Source: Polyangiaceae bacterium (GTDB lineage: Bacteria > Myxococcota_A > Polyangia > Polyangiales > Polyangiaceae). Taken from it: a DNA stretch of 57,222 nucleotides. Location: NCBI GenBank assembly GCA_025937895.1, contig JAICQL010000022.1, forward strand, positions 1-57,222. Reading direction: 5' to 3'. The notes under the pieces are model-generated. The model was given only the letters and a program-made list of their open reading frames with translations, did not search any database and was not told the DNA's origin. The translations under genes and the position numbers were made by a program. Shown here piece after piece: positions 43,715-51,980 of this stretch (position 1 is its first letter; every line of letters starts with the position of its first letter).

Positions 43715-43941
43715 GAAACAGCGCGCGGGGCCCGGAGCGTGGGCACGGCGGCGCGCAAGTGTAGCGCCGCAAAGGGGGCAGCGTCCAGCGCCCTTGACTG
43801 GGGAGCCGGAGTTTCGTGGCACTTGGCAACTCCGAGCGCCAGCAGCGCGCCCGGCGCCAGCTGGTACAAGCGGGGCGCTCTCGAGCGTGCTACTCTATCG
43901 TGTGCTCTGGATCTGGGTTCCGAGCGAGCAAAGCGAGAGGC

Positions 43942-44466
43942 ATGGGTAAACGCACTCTCGTCCTTACTCCCTGGTATTTTCCGCACAAGGTCGTGAGCTG
44001 GCAGACAGCTGTGACCATGATGTACCTGGGCAAGGTCGACGTCCTGGTCTCCTACTCGGAAGAGCTGCGTTCCCCCTCCACGACCATCAAGACGCCGGCG
44101 GTCCTGCGTCTGAAGAAGAAGGTCATCACCGTGAAGCGCGGGGTGCGCTTCTCTCGGTTGAACGTCTACACGCGGGACAACTTCACCTGCATGTACTGCG
44201 CGACGCGCCTGCCCGCGTCGGAGCTCACCTTCGATCACGTGCTGCCGCGGAGCCGCGGCGGCGCCACGCGCTGGGAGAACATCGTGAGCGCGTGCCACCC
44301 CTGCAATCGCAAGAAGGGCAACCGCACGCCGGAGCAGGCGGGGATGGATCCGCTGCGGCGTCCGTATCGCCCGCAGACGCTGCCCATGCTGCCGCCCCGC
44401 ATCGATCTGGAGACCGTGCCGGACGAGTGGCGTGCCTTCTGCGAGGCCCTGCCTCAGACAGGCTGA
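43942..44466 (+). CDS. HNH endonuclease
   Basis: The 174-residue product has a Cys4-type HNH domain: CMYCATRLP and CHPCNRKKGNRTP give the two zinc knuckles, and TFDHVLPRSRGG has the catalytic His with the following beta-strand. The N-terminal 70 residues form the extra domain common in a widespread chromosomal HNH family. It starts at an ATG with GAGAGG upstream. It is not near mobile-element genes, so a housekeeping DNA-repair or defence role is possible; target unknown. Confidence 0.85.
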   Translation: MGKRTLVLTPWYFPHKVVSWQTAVTMMYLGKVDVLVSYSEELRSPSTTIKTPAVLRLKKKVITVKRGVRFSRLNVYTRDNFTCMYCATRLPASELTFDHVLPRSRGGATRWENIVSACHPCNRKKGNRTPEQAGMDPLRRPYRPQTLPMLPPRIDLETVPDEWRAFCEALPQTG

Positions 44467-44563
44467 GCTGACCGCGGCCGCGCGCGCGCCCGCGCCGGCT
44501 GTGCCAGCGCTCGGGCTTGCCGAAATTTGCGGGTGAGCGGAGCAGCCGTGTCATCCTCAGAGC

Positions 44564-45865
44564 GTGCCTGTCTCCTTCGCGCCGCCGAGCGGCTCGCTCT
44601 GGTCATTGCTGAACCGGCGCATGCTGCTGTGCCTGCTCACGGGGTTCTCCTCGGGGCTGCCGCTGTATGTCAGCAGCACCATGCTGCAGGCCTGGCTGCA
44701 CGAGCGGGGGGTGGGCCTGCAGGAGATTGGCCTCTTGACCCTGACGGGGCTGCCCTACACCTGGAAGTTTCTCTGGGCCCCGCTGCTGGATCGCTACCGC
44801 CTGCCGCTGCTCGGCCGGCGTCGGGGCTGGGCGCTGTGCATGCAGCTGGCGCTGTTCCTGTGCATCGCGGCGTTCGGCCTGCTCGATCCAGTCCAGTCGA
44901 TGAGCAGCGTGGCGCTGCTGGCGGGCGCAGTGGCGCTGTTCAGCGCCACACAGGACATCGCGCTCGACGCCTACCGGCGCGAGCTGCTGCCGGATCATGA
45001 GCTGGGGCTGGGCACGGCGCTGTACGTGAACGCATACCGCCTGGCCTCGCTGGTGCCGGGGAGCCTGGCCTTGATCCTCGCCGATCATCTGCCCTGGTCC
45101 TGGGTCTACCTGATCGTGGCCTGTTTCATGGCGGTGGGCATCGTGACCAGCGCGCTCGCGCCGGAGCCCAGCGCCGGGGTAGGAGCACCGCGGACCCTGG
45201 CGGAGGCAGTGGTCGGGCCGTTCCGCGAATTCTTCTCGCGCGGCGAGCACGCTCAGGCAGCGCTGCTCCTGCTGTTCATGCTGCTGTACAAACTGGGTGA
45301 TGCCATGGGCACGGCGCTGCTCGTGCCCTTCTACCTGGAGGTCGGCTTCAGCAAGACCGTGATCGGCACGGTCGCGAAGGGCGTGGCCGTGCCGGCGGCG
45401 CTGCTGGGCTCCTTGATCGGCGGCGTCGCCATCGCCAAGGCCGGCATCAATCGTTGTCTCTGGATCTTCGGCGTGCTGCAGCTGCTCTCCACGCTCTGCT
45501 TCGCCCTGCTGGCTCGCGCCGGGGACCAGGTGTGGGTGCTCGGCTGGGTCGTGGGCTTCGAGTATCTGACGGGCGGGCTGGGCACCTCGGCGTTCGTCGC
45601 GTTCCTGTCGCGCGCCACCGATCGCCGCTTCACCGCCACGCAGTATGCGCTGTTCTCCAGCTTCATCGCGCTGCCGCGCACCCTGGCCAGCGCGGCCACG
45701 GGCTATCTGATTGAGGCCATCGGCTACCAGGGCTTCTTCGTGCTGTGCGGCGTGCTCGCGCTGCCCGGCCTCTTGCTGCTGGGCAAGGTGGCCCCCTGGG
45801 GTGCCCCTTTACTTACCGGGGCGGAGGGAGCTGTTGCTCCAGACCCCGCTGGCGCGGGGCGGTGA
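44564..45865 (+). CDS. Major-facilitator permease, AmpG-like
   Basis: A 433-residue protein with about 12 hydrophobic segments (MLLCLLTGFSSGLPLYVSST, ALFLCIAAFGLLDPV, LIVACFMAVGIVTSAL, GILSS-like later ones). LDRYRLPLLGRRRGW and the GFSSGLPLYV start resemble AmpG permeases, which import cell-wall anhydromuropeptides. The exact substrate is not proven. It begins at a GTG and its end overlaps the converging PqqC-like gene by 57 bases. Confidence 0.82.
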   Translation: MPVSFAPPSGSLWSLLNRRMLLCLLTGFSSGLPLYVSSTMLQAWLHERGVGLQEIGLLTLTGLPYTWKFLWAPLLDRYRLPLLGRRRGWALCMQLALFLCIAAFGLLDPVQSMSSVALLAGAVALFSATQDIALDAYRRELLPDHELGLGTALYVNAYRLASLVPGSLALILADHLPWSWVYLIVACFMAVGIVTSALAPEPSAGVGAPRTLAEAVVGPFREFFSRGEHAQAALLLLFMLLYKLGDAMGTALLVPFYLEVGFSKTVIGTVAKGVAVPAALLGSLIGGVAIAKAGINRCLWIFGVLQLLSTLCFALLARAGDQVWVLGWVVGFEYLTGGLGTSAFVAFLSRATDRRFTATQYALFSSFIALPRTLASAATGYLIEAIGYQGFFVLCGVLALPGLLLLGKVAPWGAPLLTGAEGAVAPDPAGAGR

Positions 45866-46603
45866 GCTGCGCGTGCGCGGGCGGGTGAGGCCGCAGGCCG
45901 CCGCCACGTCGTCCCGGTAAGCCAGCCAGGCCTCCAGCGCGCTCTGCATGGCCTCCACCACACGAGGCCGGACCGGCTCCCCCACGTGTTTCACCAGGAT
46001 GCGCCAGGCAGCGGCGCGGTGCTCTCCCTCGACCTGGCGGTGTGCCTTGGTCAGCGCCAGGTGCTCCACCGGCAAGCCGTAGTGCACGACCAGCGGATGC
46101 TGCTCCAGCGGCGGCGCGGGCCGGCGCGGCGCGGTCTGATCGATCTCACCGCGCTCGTACGGCGTGCCCTCGATGAACAGCGTCGAGACGGCCGCGGCGA
46201 TCTCCCAGCCCGAGCCCTGAGTGGCCTGATCGAGCACGGCGCGATAGCGCCGCGCCGCCGGCAACAGCTCCACCCGCTCGAAGCGCGACACGTCCATGTT
46301 CAGCCCGCGCGGATACTCCAAGAACAGCTCGGGGTGCGGGCGGCCGGCGATCAAGCCACCCGTCTCCTCCTCGTAGATGTTCTCCGCCAGCTCGCGCCGC
46401 ACCTCGGCGATGGGGCACTGCACGTACGCGCGCGCCACCAGCACCGGAAAATCCCGCACGTAGGTCTCGTACTCCTGCTCGAAGTGCACGTGCAGCAGCT
46501 CGCGCGACACCTGCCCGGAGGTGAACAGCGGCCAGGCCCAGTGACTCTTGCCCTCCATCACCTGGAGCAGCCGTTCGACAAAATCCTCTTGGTGCATGGC
46601 CAT
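45809..46603 (-). CDS. PqqC/haem-oxygenase-like iron-containing redox enzyme
   Basis: The helical fold is indicated by HFEQEYETYVRDFPVLVARAY, ENIYEEETGG and KAHRQVEGEHRAAAW, a Glu/His series like PqqC and the haem-oxygenase-like diiron oxidases. These carry out oxygen-dependent reactions on varied substrates. There is no pqq gene nearby, so PQQ synthesis is not implied. I chose the ATG at 46603; a GTG at 46618 adds five residues. Its C-terminal tail is poorly conserved and overlaps the AmpG-like gene. Confidence 0.75.
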   Translation of the reverse strand: MAMHQEDFVERLLQVMEGKSHWAWPLFTSGQVSRELLHVHFEQEYETYVRDFPVLVARAYVQCPIAEVRRELAENIYEEETGGLIAGRPHPELFLEYPRGLNMDVSRFERVELLPAARRYRAVLDQATQGSGWEIAAAVSTLFIEGTPYERGEIDQTAPRRPAPPLEQHPLVVHYGLPVEHLALTKAHRQVEGEHRAAAWRILVKHVGEPVRPRVVEAMQSALEAWLAYRDDVAAACGLTRPRTRSSPPRASGVWSNSSLRPGK

Positions 46604-46697
46604 GCACGAGCTTAGCACGCGCTCGCGGTGGGGGCGCCTGCTGGCCGCGTGGCGGGGCGCGCTCTTTGCGAGCCGGGCGCTGCTGGAGAGGCGGCTC

Positions 46698-48080
46698 TCA
46701 GCTGCTGGCGGCGTAGCGCCGGCGCAGCAGCTCTACCAGTGCGCGCAGGGCGAAGGCCTCACCGCCCGCTGGGCGCCCAGGGCGGTTGTCGAGGTTCCAG
46801 GCCATCGTGTCGATGTGTGCCCAGCGCGTCCCCGGCGAGACGAAGCGCTCCAGGAACAGCGCAGCGGTGATGGCACCGCCGAAGGCGTCGTTGGTCACGT
46901 TGCACAGGTCGGCGACGGGGCTCTCCAGCTGCTTGGCGTATGGCTGATGTAGGGGCAGGCGCCACAGCGGATCTCGCGCGGCCAGGCCGGCGGCGAGCAG
47001 CTCGGCAGCCGTGTCGTCGTGGTTCGAAAACAGGGCGGGCAGCGCCGTACCCAGCGCGGTGCGGGCCGCCCCGGTCAGGGTGGCCGCGTCGATCAAGAGC
47101 TCCGGCTGCTCCTCATCCGCGGCGGTCAGCGCGTCGCTCAGGATCAGCCGCCCCTCCGCGTCCGTGTTTCCCACCTCCACGGTCAGCCCCTTGCGCGTCC
47201 GTAGCACGTCGAGCGGGCGCATCGCATTGGGACCAATGCTGTTCTCGACGGCGGGGATGAGCACCCGCAGCCGGATGGGCCAGCCCAGCGACATCACCAC
47301 GTGGGCCACGCCGAGCACCAGCGCGGCGCCCCCCATGTCCTTTTTCATCAGCTTCATGTTGGCGGCGGGCTTCAGATCCAGGCCGCCGCTGTCAAAGATG
47401 ACGCCCTTGCCCACCAGGGTGACCTTGGGGTGCTCTTCCTTGCCCCAGACCAGATCCAGCAGGTGAGGGGGCTGGTGTGCCGCACGCCCCACCGCATACA
47501 CCGAAGGAAAGCCGTCCAGCAGCTTGTCGCCGCTGAGCACGCGAGCCTTGGCACGGTGCCGCTTGGCCAGCTTCTGGCCCTCGGCGGTGAGCTCACTCGG
47601 GCCCAGATCCTCGGCGGGCGTGTTGATCAGGTCGCGGCACAGGCCGATGGCCTCTATCAGCGCGCTGATGCGCGGGCGATCGGCGGCCTCGGGCCAGCTC
47701 AGGCTCGCGTAGGCGAGCTCGTTCTTCTTGTAACGAGCGAAGCGATAGGTACCGAGCGCCCAGCCCAGCGCGGCCGCGTCCGCCTGCGCTGCGTCGGGAG
47801 TGGGATCGAGGCGATAGCGAGCCTTGGGCAGACGAGAGGGCAGCACCGAGTAGCCCCAGGGATCATCGAGCGCGGTGACCCCCACGAGCGCGCGCGCGAC
47901 CTTGCCGTCATTGGCCGGGATCAGGCAGATCTCGCCCTCCGCCGCCGCAAACTGCGTGCTCTTTACCCAGCGCTGCGTGCGCGCCGGCTGCTTGCGCAGC
48001 CAGGCAGGCAGAGACTTGGCGTCGAGCGCGGTGACGGGCAGCGCCGTCTTCGGGGCACTATCGCTGAGGCTTTCCAACAT
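46698..48080 (-). CDS. Leucyl aminopeptidase family M17
   Basis: The C-terminal catalytic domain has the dinuclear metal signature: VGKGVIFDSGG, KLMKKDMGGAA and NTDAEGRLIL, the last being the M17 hallmark. The N-terminal domain is less conserved. The 460-residue length fits PepA-type hexameric aminopeptidases that release N-terminal residues from peptides. It starts at ATG 48080. It has no signal peptide, so it acts in the cytoplasm. Confidence 0.9.
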   Translation of the reverse strand: MLESLSDSAPKTALPVTALDAKSLPAWLRKQPARTQRWVKSTQFAAAEGEICLIPANDGKVARALVGVTALDDPWGYSVLPSRLPKARYRLDPTPDAAQADAAALGWALGTYRFARYKKNELAYASLSWPEAADRPRISALIEAIGLCRDLINTPAEDLGPSELTAEGQKLAKRHRAKARVLSGDKLLDGFPSVYAVGRAAHQPPHLLDLVWGKEEHPKVTLVGKGVIFDSGGLDLKPAANMKLMKKDMGGAALVLGVAHVVMSLGWPIRLRVLIPAVENSIGPNAMRPLDVLRTRKGLTVEVGNTDAEGRLILSDALTAADEEQPELLIDAATLTGAARTALGTALPALFSNHDDTAAELLAAGLAARDPLWRLPLHQPYAKQLESPVADLCNVTNDAFGGAITAALFLERFVSPGTRWAHIDTMAWNLDNRPGRPAGGEAFALRALVELLRRRYAASS

Positions 48081-48171
48081 ACTCGAACCGGGTAACCGGC
48101 CCCCTGACGCGCGTCAACTTTCGGGGCGAAAGAGCCTGATGGCCAGGGTGGTGAGCTCCTACACGCGGCCG

Positions 48172-48348
48172 CTAGCGACGTGAGAGCACGAGGTATCCCA
48201 GCTGGCAGATCCAGATCACGGCCACCAGCCAGGCCACGACGGTGACGACTGCATCGATGCGTTGCCCGAGCTTGCGAAGCTGGGGGCGGAAGAAAATGAA
48301 GCCAACGATGGCGATGCCGAGCGTGATGGAAAGCAGTTTCTGCAGCAT
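48172..48348 (-). CDS. Small two-helix membrane protein (58 aa)
   Basis: A 58-residue frame (MLQKLLSITLGI...VLSRR) with two hydrophobic segments (LLSITLGIAIVGFIFF and AVVTVVAWLVAVIWICQLGY) joined by a short basic loop (RPQLRKLGQR). It begins at an ATG and stops at TAG. The length and the charge pattern suggest a true inner-membrane protein rather than chance. No family is recognised. Confidence 0.55.
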   Translation of the reverse strand: MLQKLLSITLGIAIVGFIFFRPQLRKLGQRIDAVVTVVAWLVAVIWICQLGYLVLSRR

Positions 48349-48729
48349 GGTCGGTCAGCTCGCCAGCGAGCAGCCGCGCGTCTTACTACAAATGGCCGAC
48401 ACTCGGCTCCCGCGTCCGTCGAAGTAGGAGGAGCCCGCAGCTCCGCCAAGCCTCCAAATGGGGCAGAAGGGGAGAGAAAGCGGTAAGACCGCCCCATTCT
48501 GGCGGCAGAAGGCTGCTCCCGGGCTTTGGAGATCCCGGCCAGTGTCGTTTGCCCCTTCCAGTGATGGGGACCGATCAGCGAGCTACCCTGTACGGCCTGG
48601 CCGAACAATCAGAAGCGAACGTTCGCAAAACGACATTCGATGCCATGGCGGCGTTGGTGATTGACAGCTAAAGGCGATTGGACGGCAATTGGCGCCGCCG
48701 AGGCGGCAGAACGAGAATGCCTCTTGCTC
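48349..48729. other. Intergenic region before the DHH phosphoesterase
   Basis: No gene is evident between the small membrane protein and the DHH gene except the palindrome at 48615. An open frame from 48661 runs into the DHH gene but its first 23 residues are unlikely to be translated. Confidence 0.45.
48615..48626. promoter_or_regulatory. 12-bp perfect palindrome upstream of the DHH gene
   Basis: GCGAACGTTCGC is fully self-complementary and lies about 100 bases before the DHH start. It resembles half-sites seen in LexA boxes (CGAAC..GTTCG) but without their spacer, so I do not call it a LexA site. It may be an operator. Confidence 0.35.
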
Positions 48730-49785
48730 ATGAACGGAATTGAACCACACCGGAAGTTCGAGAAAGCCCTGGAGAAGGCTCAGGGCAAGTCACTGCTGAT
48801 TTTGCTGAGCGGTCACCCCGACCCCGACGCCATCGGTAGTGCTCTCGCGCACCGGCTCATCTGCGAGAAGATGGATATCAACACCACCATCGCGCACGTG
48901 CTGCCGGTGTCAAGGCCGGAAAATCGCGCGCTGGTGAAGCTGCTCAACCTCAACATGAAGCAGGTGTCGGACCCGCGTGAGCTGCAGGAGTTCGACTTTC
49001 TGTCGCTGGTCGACACCAGCACGAGTGAGAGCACCATCGAGCTACCGGAGAAGCTGAAGCTGCTCACGGTGGTGGATCACCATCGCAAACCGGCAAAGCT
49101 CACTGCAGAGTTCTCGGACGTTCGCCCCGACGTGGGCGCCACCTGCACCATCTACTCGGAGTACCTGGCCGAGCTCTCGCCCTTCGGTAGCGACTCGATC
49201 GAGGATACCCGCGTCGCCACTGCGCTGCTGTTCGGTATCGAGACCGACACGGACGATTTCTCGCTGGCCACGGCCGCTGATTTCAAGGCTGCCGCGTACC
49301 TCAAGCCGCACGTCGACACCCCGCTGCTGCTGCGCGTGGGCCACCGGCGCATGGCCGAGGAGTCGATGACTGCCATCGGGCGCGCTCTGCTGGACCTGGA
49401 GGTCGTGCGCGAGTTTGCGTTTGCCTCGGTGGGCCGCGTCTCTTCCACCAACCGTGACGCCATCCCCACGGCGGCGGACTTCATCCTGCGTCGCGAGGAC
49501 ATCGACACCGTGGTCGTCTTCGGCATCGTGGAGGATCGCATCGACGGCTCGCTGCGCACCAACAGCGCCAGCGTCGATCCGGCGTTGTTCATGGAATCTG
49601 CGTTCGGCACTGATCCGCAGGGGCGGCCTTTTGGTGGCGGCCGCGCGGACAAGGGTGGCTTTCAGATTCCGCTCGGCATCCTGTCGGATTGCGCCGACAG
49701 CAACGTGCTGGTGAAGCTGGCGCGGCAAGCGGTGCGCAAGCGGCTCACGCGCGTGGTGCCTGGGCTGAACGGCGACGATCACTGA
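48730..49785 (+). CDS. DHH-family phosphoesterase (NrnA-like)
   Basis: The 351-residue frame has a DxD motif in SGHPDPDAIGSALAH, a metal-binding Asp in LVDTSTSE, the DHH signature VDHHRKP and the C-terminal GGGRADKGGF of the DHHA1 domain. NrnA-type enzymes cleave nanoRNA or cyclic dinucleotides; the exact substrate is not shown. Start at ATG 48730; the 23 codons upstream are not conserved. It converges with aspS. Confidence 0.82.
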   Translation: MNGIEPHRKFEKALEKAQGKSLLILLSGHPDPDAIGSALAHRLICEKMDINTTIAHVLPVSRPENRALVKLLNLNMKQVSDPRELQEFDFLSLVDTSTSESTIELPEKLKLLTVVDHHRKPAKLTAEFSDVRPDVGATCTIYSEYLAELSPFGSDSIEDTRVATALLFGIETDTDDFSLATAADFKAAAYLKPHVDTPLLLRVGHRRMAEESMTAIGRALLDLEVVREFAFASVGRVSSTNRDAIPTAADFILRREDIDTVVVFGIVEDRIDGSLRTNSASVDPALFMESAFGTDPQGRPFGGGRADKGGFQIPLGILSDCADSNVLVKLARQAVRKRLTRVVPGLNGDDH

Positions 49786-49855
49786 GGCTTTTCGGCAAAC
49801 GGGCCGAGGAGCCGAGGAGCCGAGGGCGGATCACGGAGAGCTCGGGGCTCCCAGA

Positions 49856-49908
49856 AAAGCAGAAGGCCAGGGGAGGTGGTGAGCCTCGATCCTGGCCTTT
49901 GGTGCTTT
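49856..49908. terminator. Bidirectional hairpin between DHH gene and aspS
   Basis: AAAGCA-G-AAGGCCAGG and CCTGGCCTT-TGG-TGCTTT form an imperfect extended stem around a 19-base loop, with U-rich flanks on both strands. It lies between the two converging genes and likely ends both transcripts. Confidence 0.55.
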
Positions 49909-49963
49909 GCCGCCGCCCCGCCTCGCGCACGCGGCGGCCTGCTCGTGCCGTGGTGCGCGGAGG

Positions 49964-51850
49964 CTAGGGTTTGACGACCGTGGCGATGCTCAGCTCTTCG
50001 AGCTGGGTGGGGGCGACGCCGCCCGGCGCGTTGCTCATCAGGTCCGTGCCCTTCTGCGTCTTGGGGAAGGCGATGACGTCGCGGATGCTCTCCGTGCTGG
50101 AGAGCAGCATCGCCAGGCGATCCATGCCCAGCGCGATGCCGCCGTGGGGAGGCGCGCCGTAGCGCAGCGCGGAGAGCAGGAAGCCGAACTTCTCCTGCGC
50201 CTCTGCGCTGCCGATACCCAGCGCCTTGAACACGCTGCTCTGCACGACCGGATCGTGGAGGCGGATGGAGCCGCCGGCGATCTCGAAGCCGTTGAGCACC
50301 AGGTCGTAGCGATAACAGAGCACCTTGCCCGGATCGCTGTCGATCAAGGCCACGTGCTCGTCGTGCGGGCGGGTGAAGGCGTGGTGTGCGGCGGCCCAGC
50401 GCTTGTGCTCCTCGTCGTACTCGAACAGCGGCGGGTCGACCACCCACAGGAAATTCCAGTGGCCGCCATGGCCTACCTCGGGGATCCAGCCCAGCTTCTT
50501 GGCGATCTGCACGCGCAGGTTGGCCATCACCGTGTGCACCAGCGAGGTGCGGCCGAACTGGAAGATGAGCAGGTCGCCCTCTTCCGCGCCCAGGGCGCGA
50601 TTGATGGCCGCACACAGCTCGGGGGTGATGCTCTTGGCGAACGGCGACTGTGTCCACTGCCCGTCGGCGCCCACCTTGGCGCGAGCCAGCCCCGCGGCGC
50701 CCATGCTCTTGGCGCTCACCTCGAACTTGTCGACATCGGCGCGCGAGAGATTGGCGCTGGCGGGCACCCGCATGGCCTTGATGATCTCCGCCGGCAGGTC
50801 GCGACGGTATGCGCCCGTGCGGAACTTCTCCGCGATCGGCTGCCAGAAGGGTACGCCGCCGCCGCCATGCTCGACGATCAGCGGAGTCAGATCCACATGC
50901 GGCATGCCGAAGCGCAGATCCGGCTTGTCGTTGCCGTACTTCTCCATCGACTCGTCGAAGCGCAGCCTGGGGAAGCGCTTCTCCGGATAGAGCTTGGTCA
51001 GGTCGATGCCGGCGGCGCCCCAGATGGCGAAGATGAGGCCCTCCACCAGGCGGAACACATCGTCCTGGTTGACGAAGCTGAGCTCGATGTCGATCTGCGT
51101 GAACTCCGGCTGGCGATCGAGCCGCAGGTCTTCATCGCGAAAGCAACGCACGATCTGAAAATACTTGTCAAAGCCCGCCACCATGAACAGCTGCTTGAAC
51201 AGCTGCGGGCTCTCCGCCAGCGCGTAGAACTTGCCGGAGTGCAGGCGCGACGGCACCAGGAAGTTGCGCGCGCCACCGGGCGTGTATTTGACCAGGAACG
51301 GCGTCTCGATCTCCAGACAGCCCTGCTCGGTCAGGTAGCTGCGCGTGGCCTGGTTCACCTTGTGGCGCATGCGCAGCGCTTTCTGCAGCGGCGCCCGGCG
51401 CAGGTCGAGGTAGCGATGCTCCAGCCGCAGCTCCTCGCGCGTGTCGCTGTCATCCTCGATCGCAAACGGGGGAGTGTCGGCGCGATTGAAGATGGTGGCT
51501 TCGAGCACGCTGAGCTCGATGGCGCCGGTGGCCAGATTGGGGTTGGCCGCGCTGACGAGCTTGCCTTCCTTCTTGCTGAACTGCTCGCCGCGAGAGCGCA
51601 CCACGCCGCGCACCCCGATCACCCACTCGCTGCGCAGCTGAGTGGCAACGGCATGCGCCTCCGGCGAGCGCTCCGGGTCGAACACGATCTGCGTCACGCC
51701 TTCGCGATCGCGCAGGTCGACGAAGATGATGGAGCCATGATCGCGGCGATTTTGGACCCAGCCGAACAGCACGGCCTCGCCGTCGATGTCCGTGGCGCGG
51801 AGGGCGCCACAATCATGGGTGCGTTTGAGCTCGTCGATGAATCGGGCCAC
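49964..51850 (-). CDS. aspS: Aspartyl-tRNA synthetase
   Basis: A class IIb synthetase of 628 residues, the bacterial-type length. It starts with an OB-fold anticodon-binding domain (FGWVQNRRDHGSIIFVDLRD). Class II motif 1 is in QKALRMRHKVNQATRSYL, motif 2 is in FRDEDLRLDRQPEFTQID and motif 3 in GIALGMDRLAMLL. A bacterial GAD insertion lies between. It charges tRNA-Asp; whether it also charges tRNA-Asn cannot be read here. No gatCAB genes are in the window. Confidence 0.95.
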   Translation of the reverse strand: MARFIDELKRTHDCGALRATDIDGEAVLFGWVQNRRDHGSIIFVDLRDREGVTQIVFDPERSPEAHAVATQLRSEWVIGVRGVVRSRGEQFSKKEGKLVSAANPNLATGAIELSVLEATIFNRADTPPFAIEDDSDTREELRLEHRYLDLRRAPLQKALRMRHKVNQATRSYLTEQGCLEIETPFLVKYTPGGARNFLVPSRLHSGKFYALAESPQLFKQLFMVAGFDKYFQIVRCFRDEDLRLDRQPEFTQIDIELSFVNQDDVFRLVEGLIFAIWGAAGIDLTKLYPEKRFPRLRFDESMEKYGNDKPDLRFGMPHVDLTPLIVEHGGGGVPFWQPIAEKFRTGAYRRDLPAEIIKAMRVPASANLSRADVDKFEVSAKSMGAAGLARAKVGADGQWTQSPFAKSITPELCAAINRALGAEEGDLLIFQFGRTSLVHTVMANLRVQIAKKLGWIPEVGHGGHWNFLWVVDPPLFEYDEEHKRWAAAHHAFTRPHDEHVALIDSDPGKVLCYRYDLVLNGFEIAGGSIRLHDPVVQSSVFKALGIGSAEAQEKFGFLLSALRYGAPPHGGIALGMDRLAMLLSSTESIRDVIAFPKTQKGTDLMSNAPGGVAPTQLEELSIATVVKP

Positions 51851-51980
51851 AGCGTATTACTCCAGAGGATGCTTCCCGCTCGCCGTGACCCAGCCACACA
51901 GGGCCCCGGGGAGCCGGAGGCGGGGTGTTAGCACGAAGCCGCGCAGCCCAGGCCGAAAAGCGCGGGCTGCGCGCGCCTGC

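Noticed and set aside
43942..44466. HNH gene as part of an intron or mobile element
   Set aside because: There is no reverse transcriptase, transposase or interrupted gene beside it, and the HNH type is a common chromosomal one.
48615..48626. LexA box
   Set aside because: The arms match but there is no 4-base spacer as in known LexA boxes.
49907..51931. Plus-strand open frame over aspS
   Set aside because: Antisense shadow of the aspartyl-tRNA synthetase.
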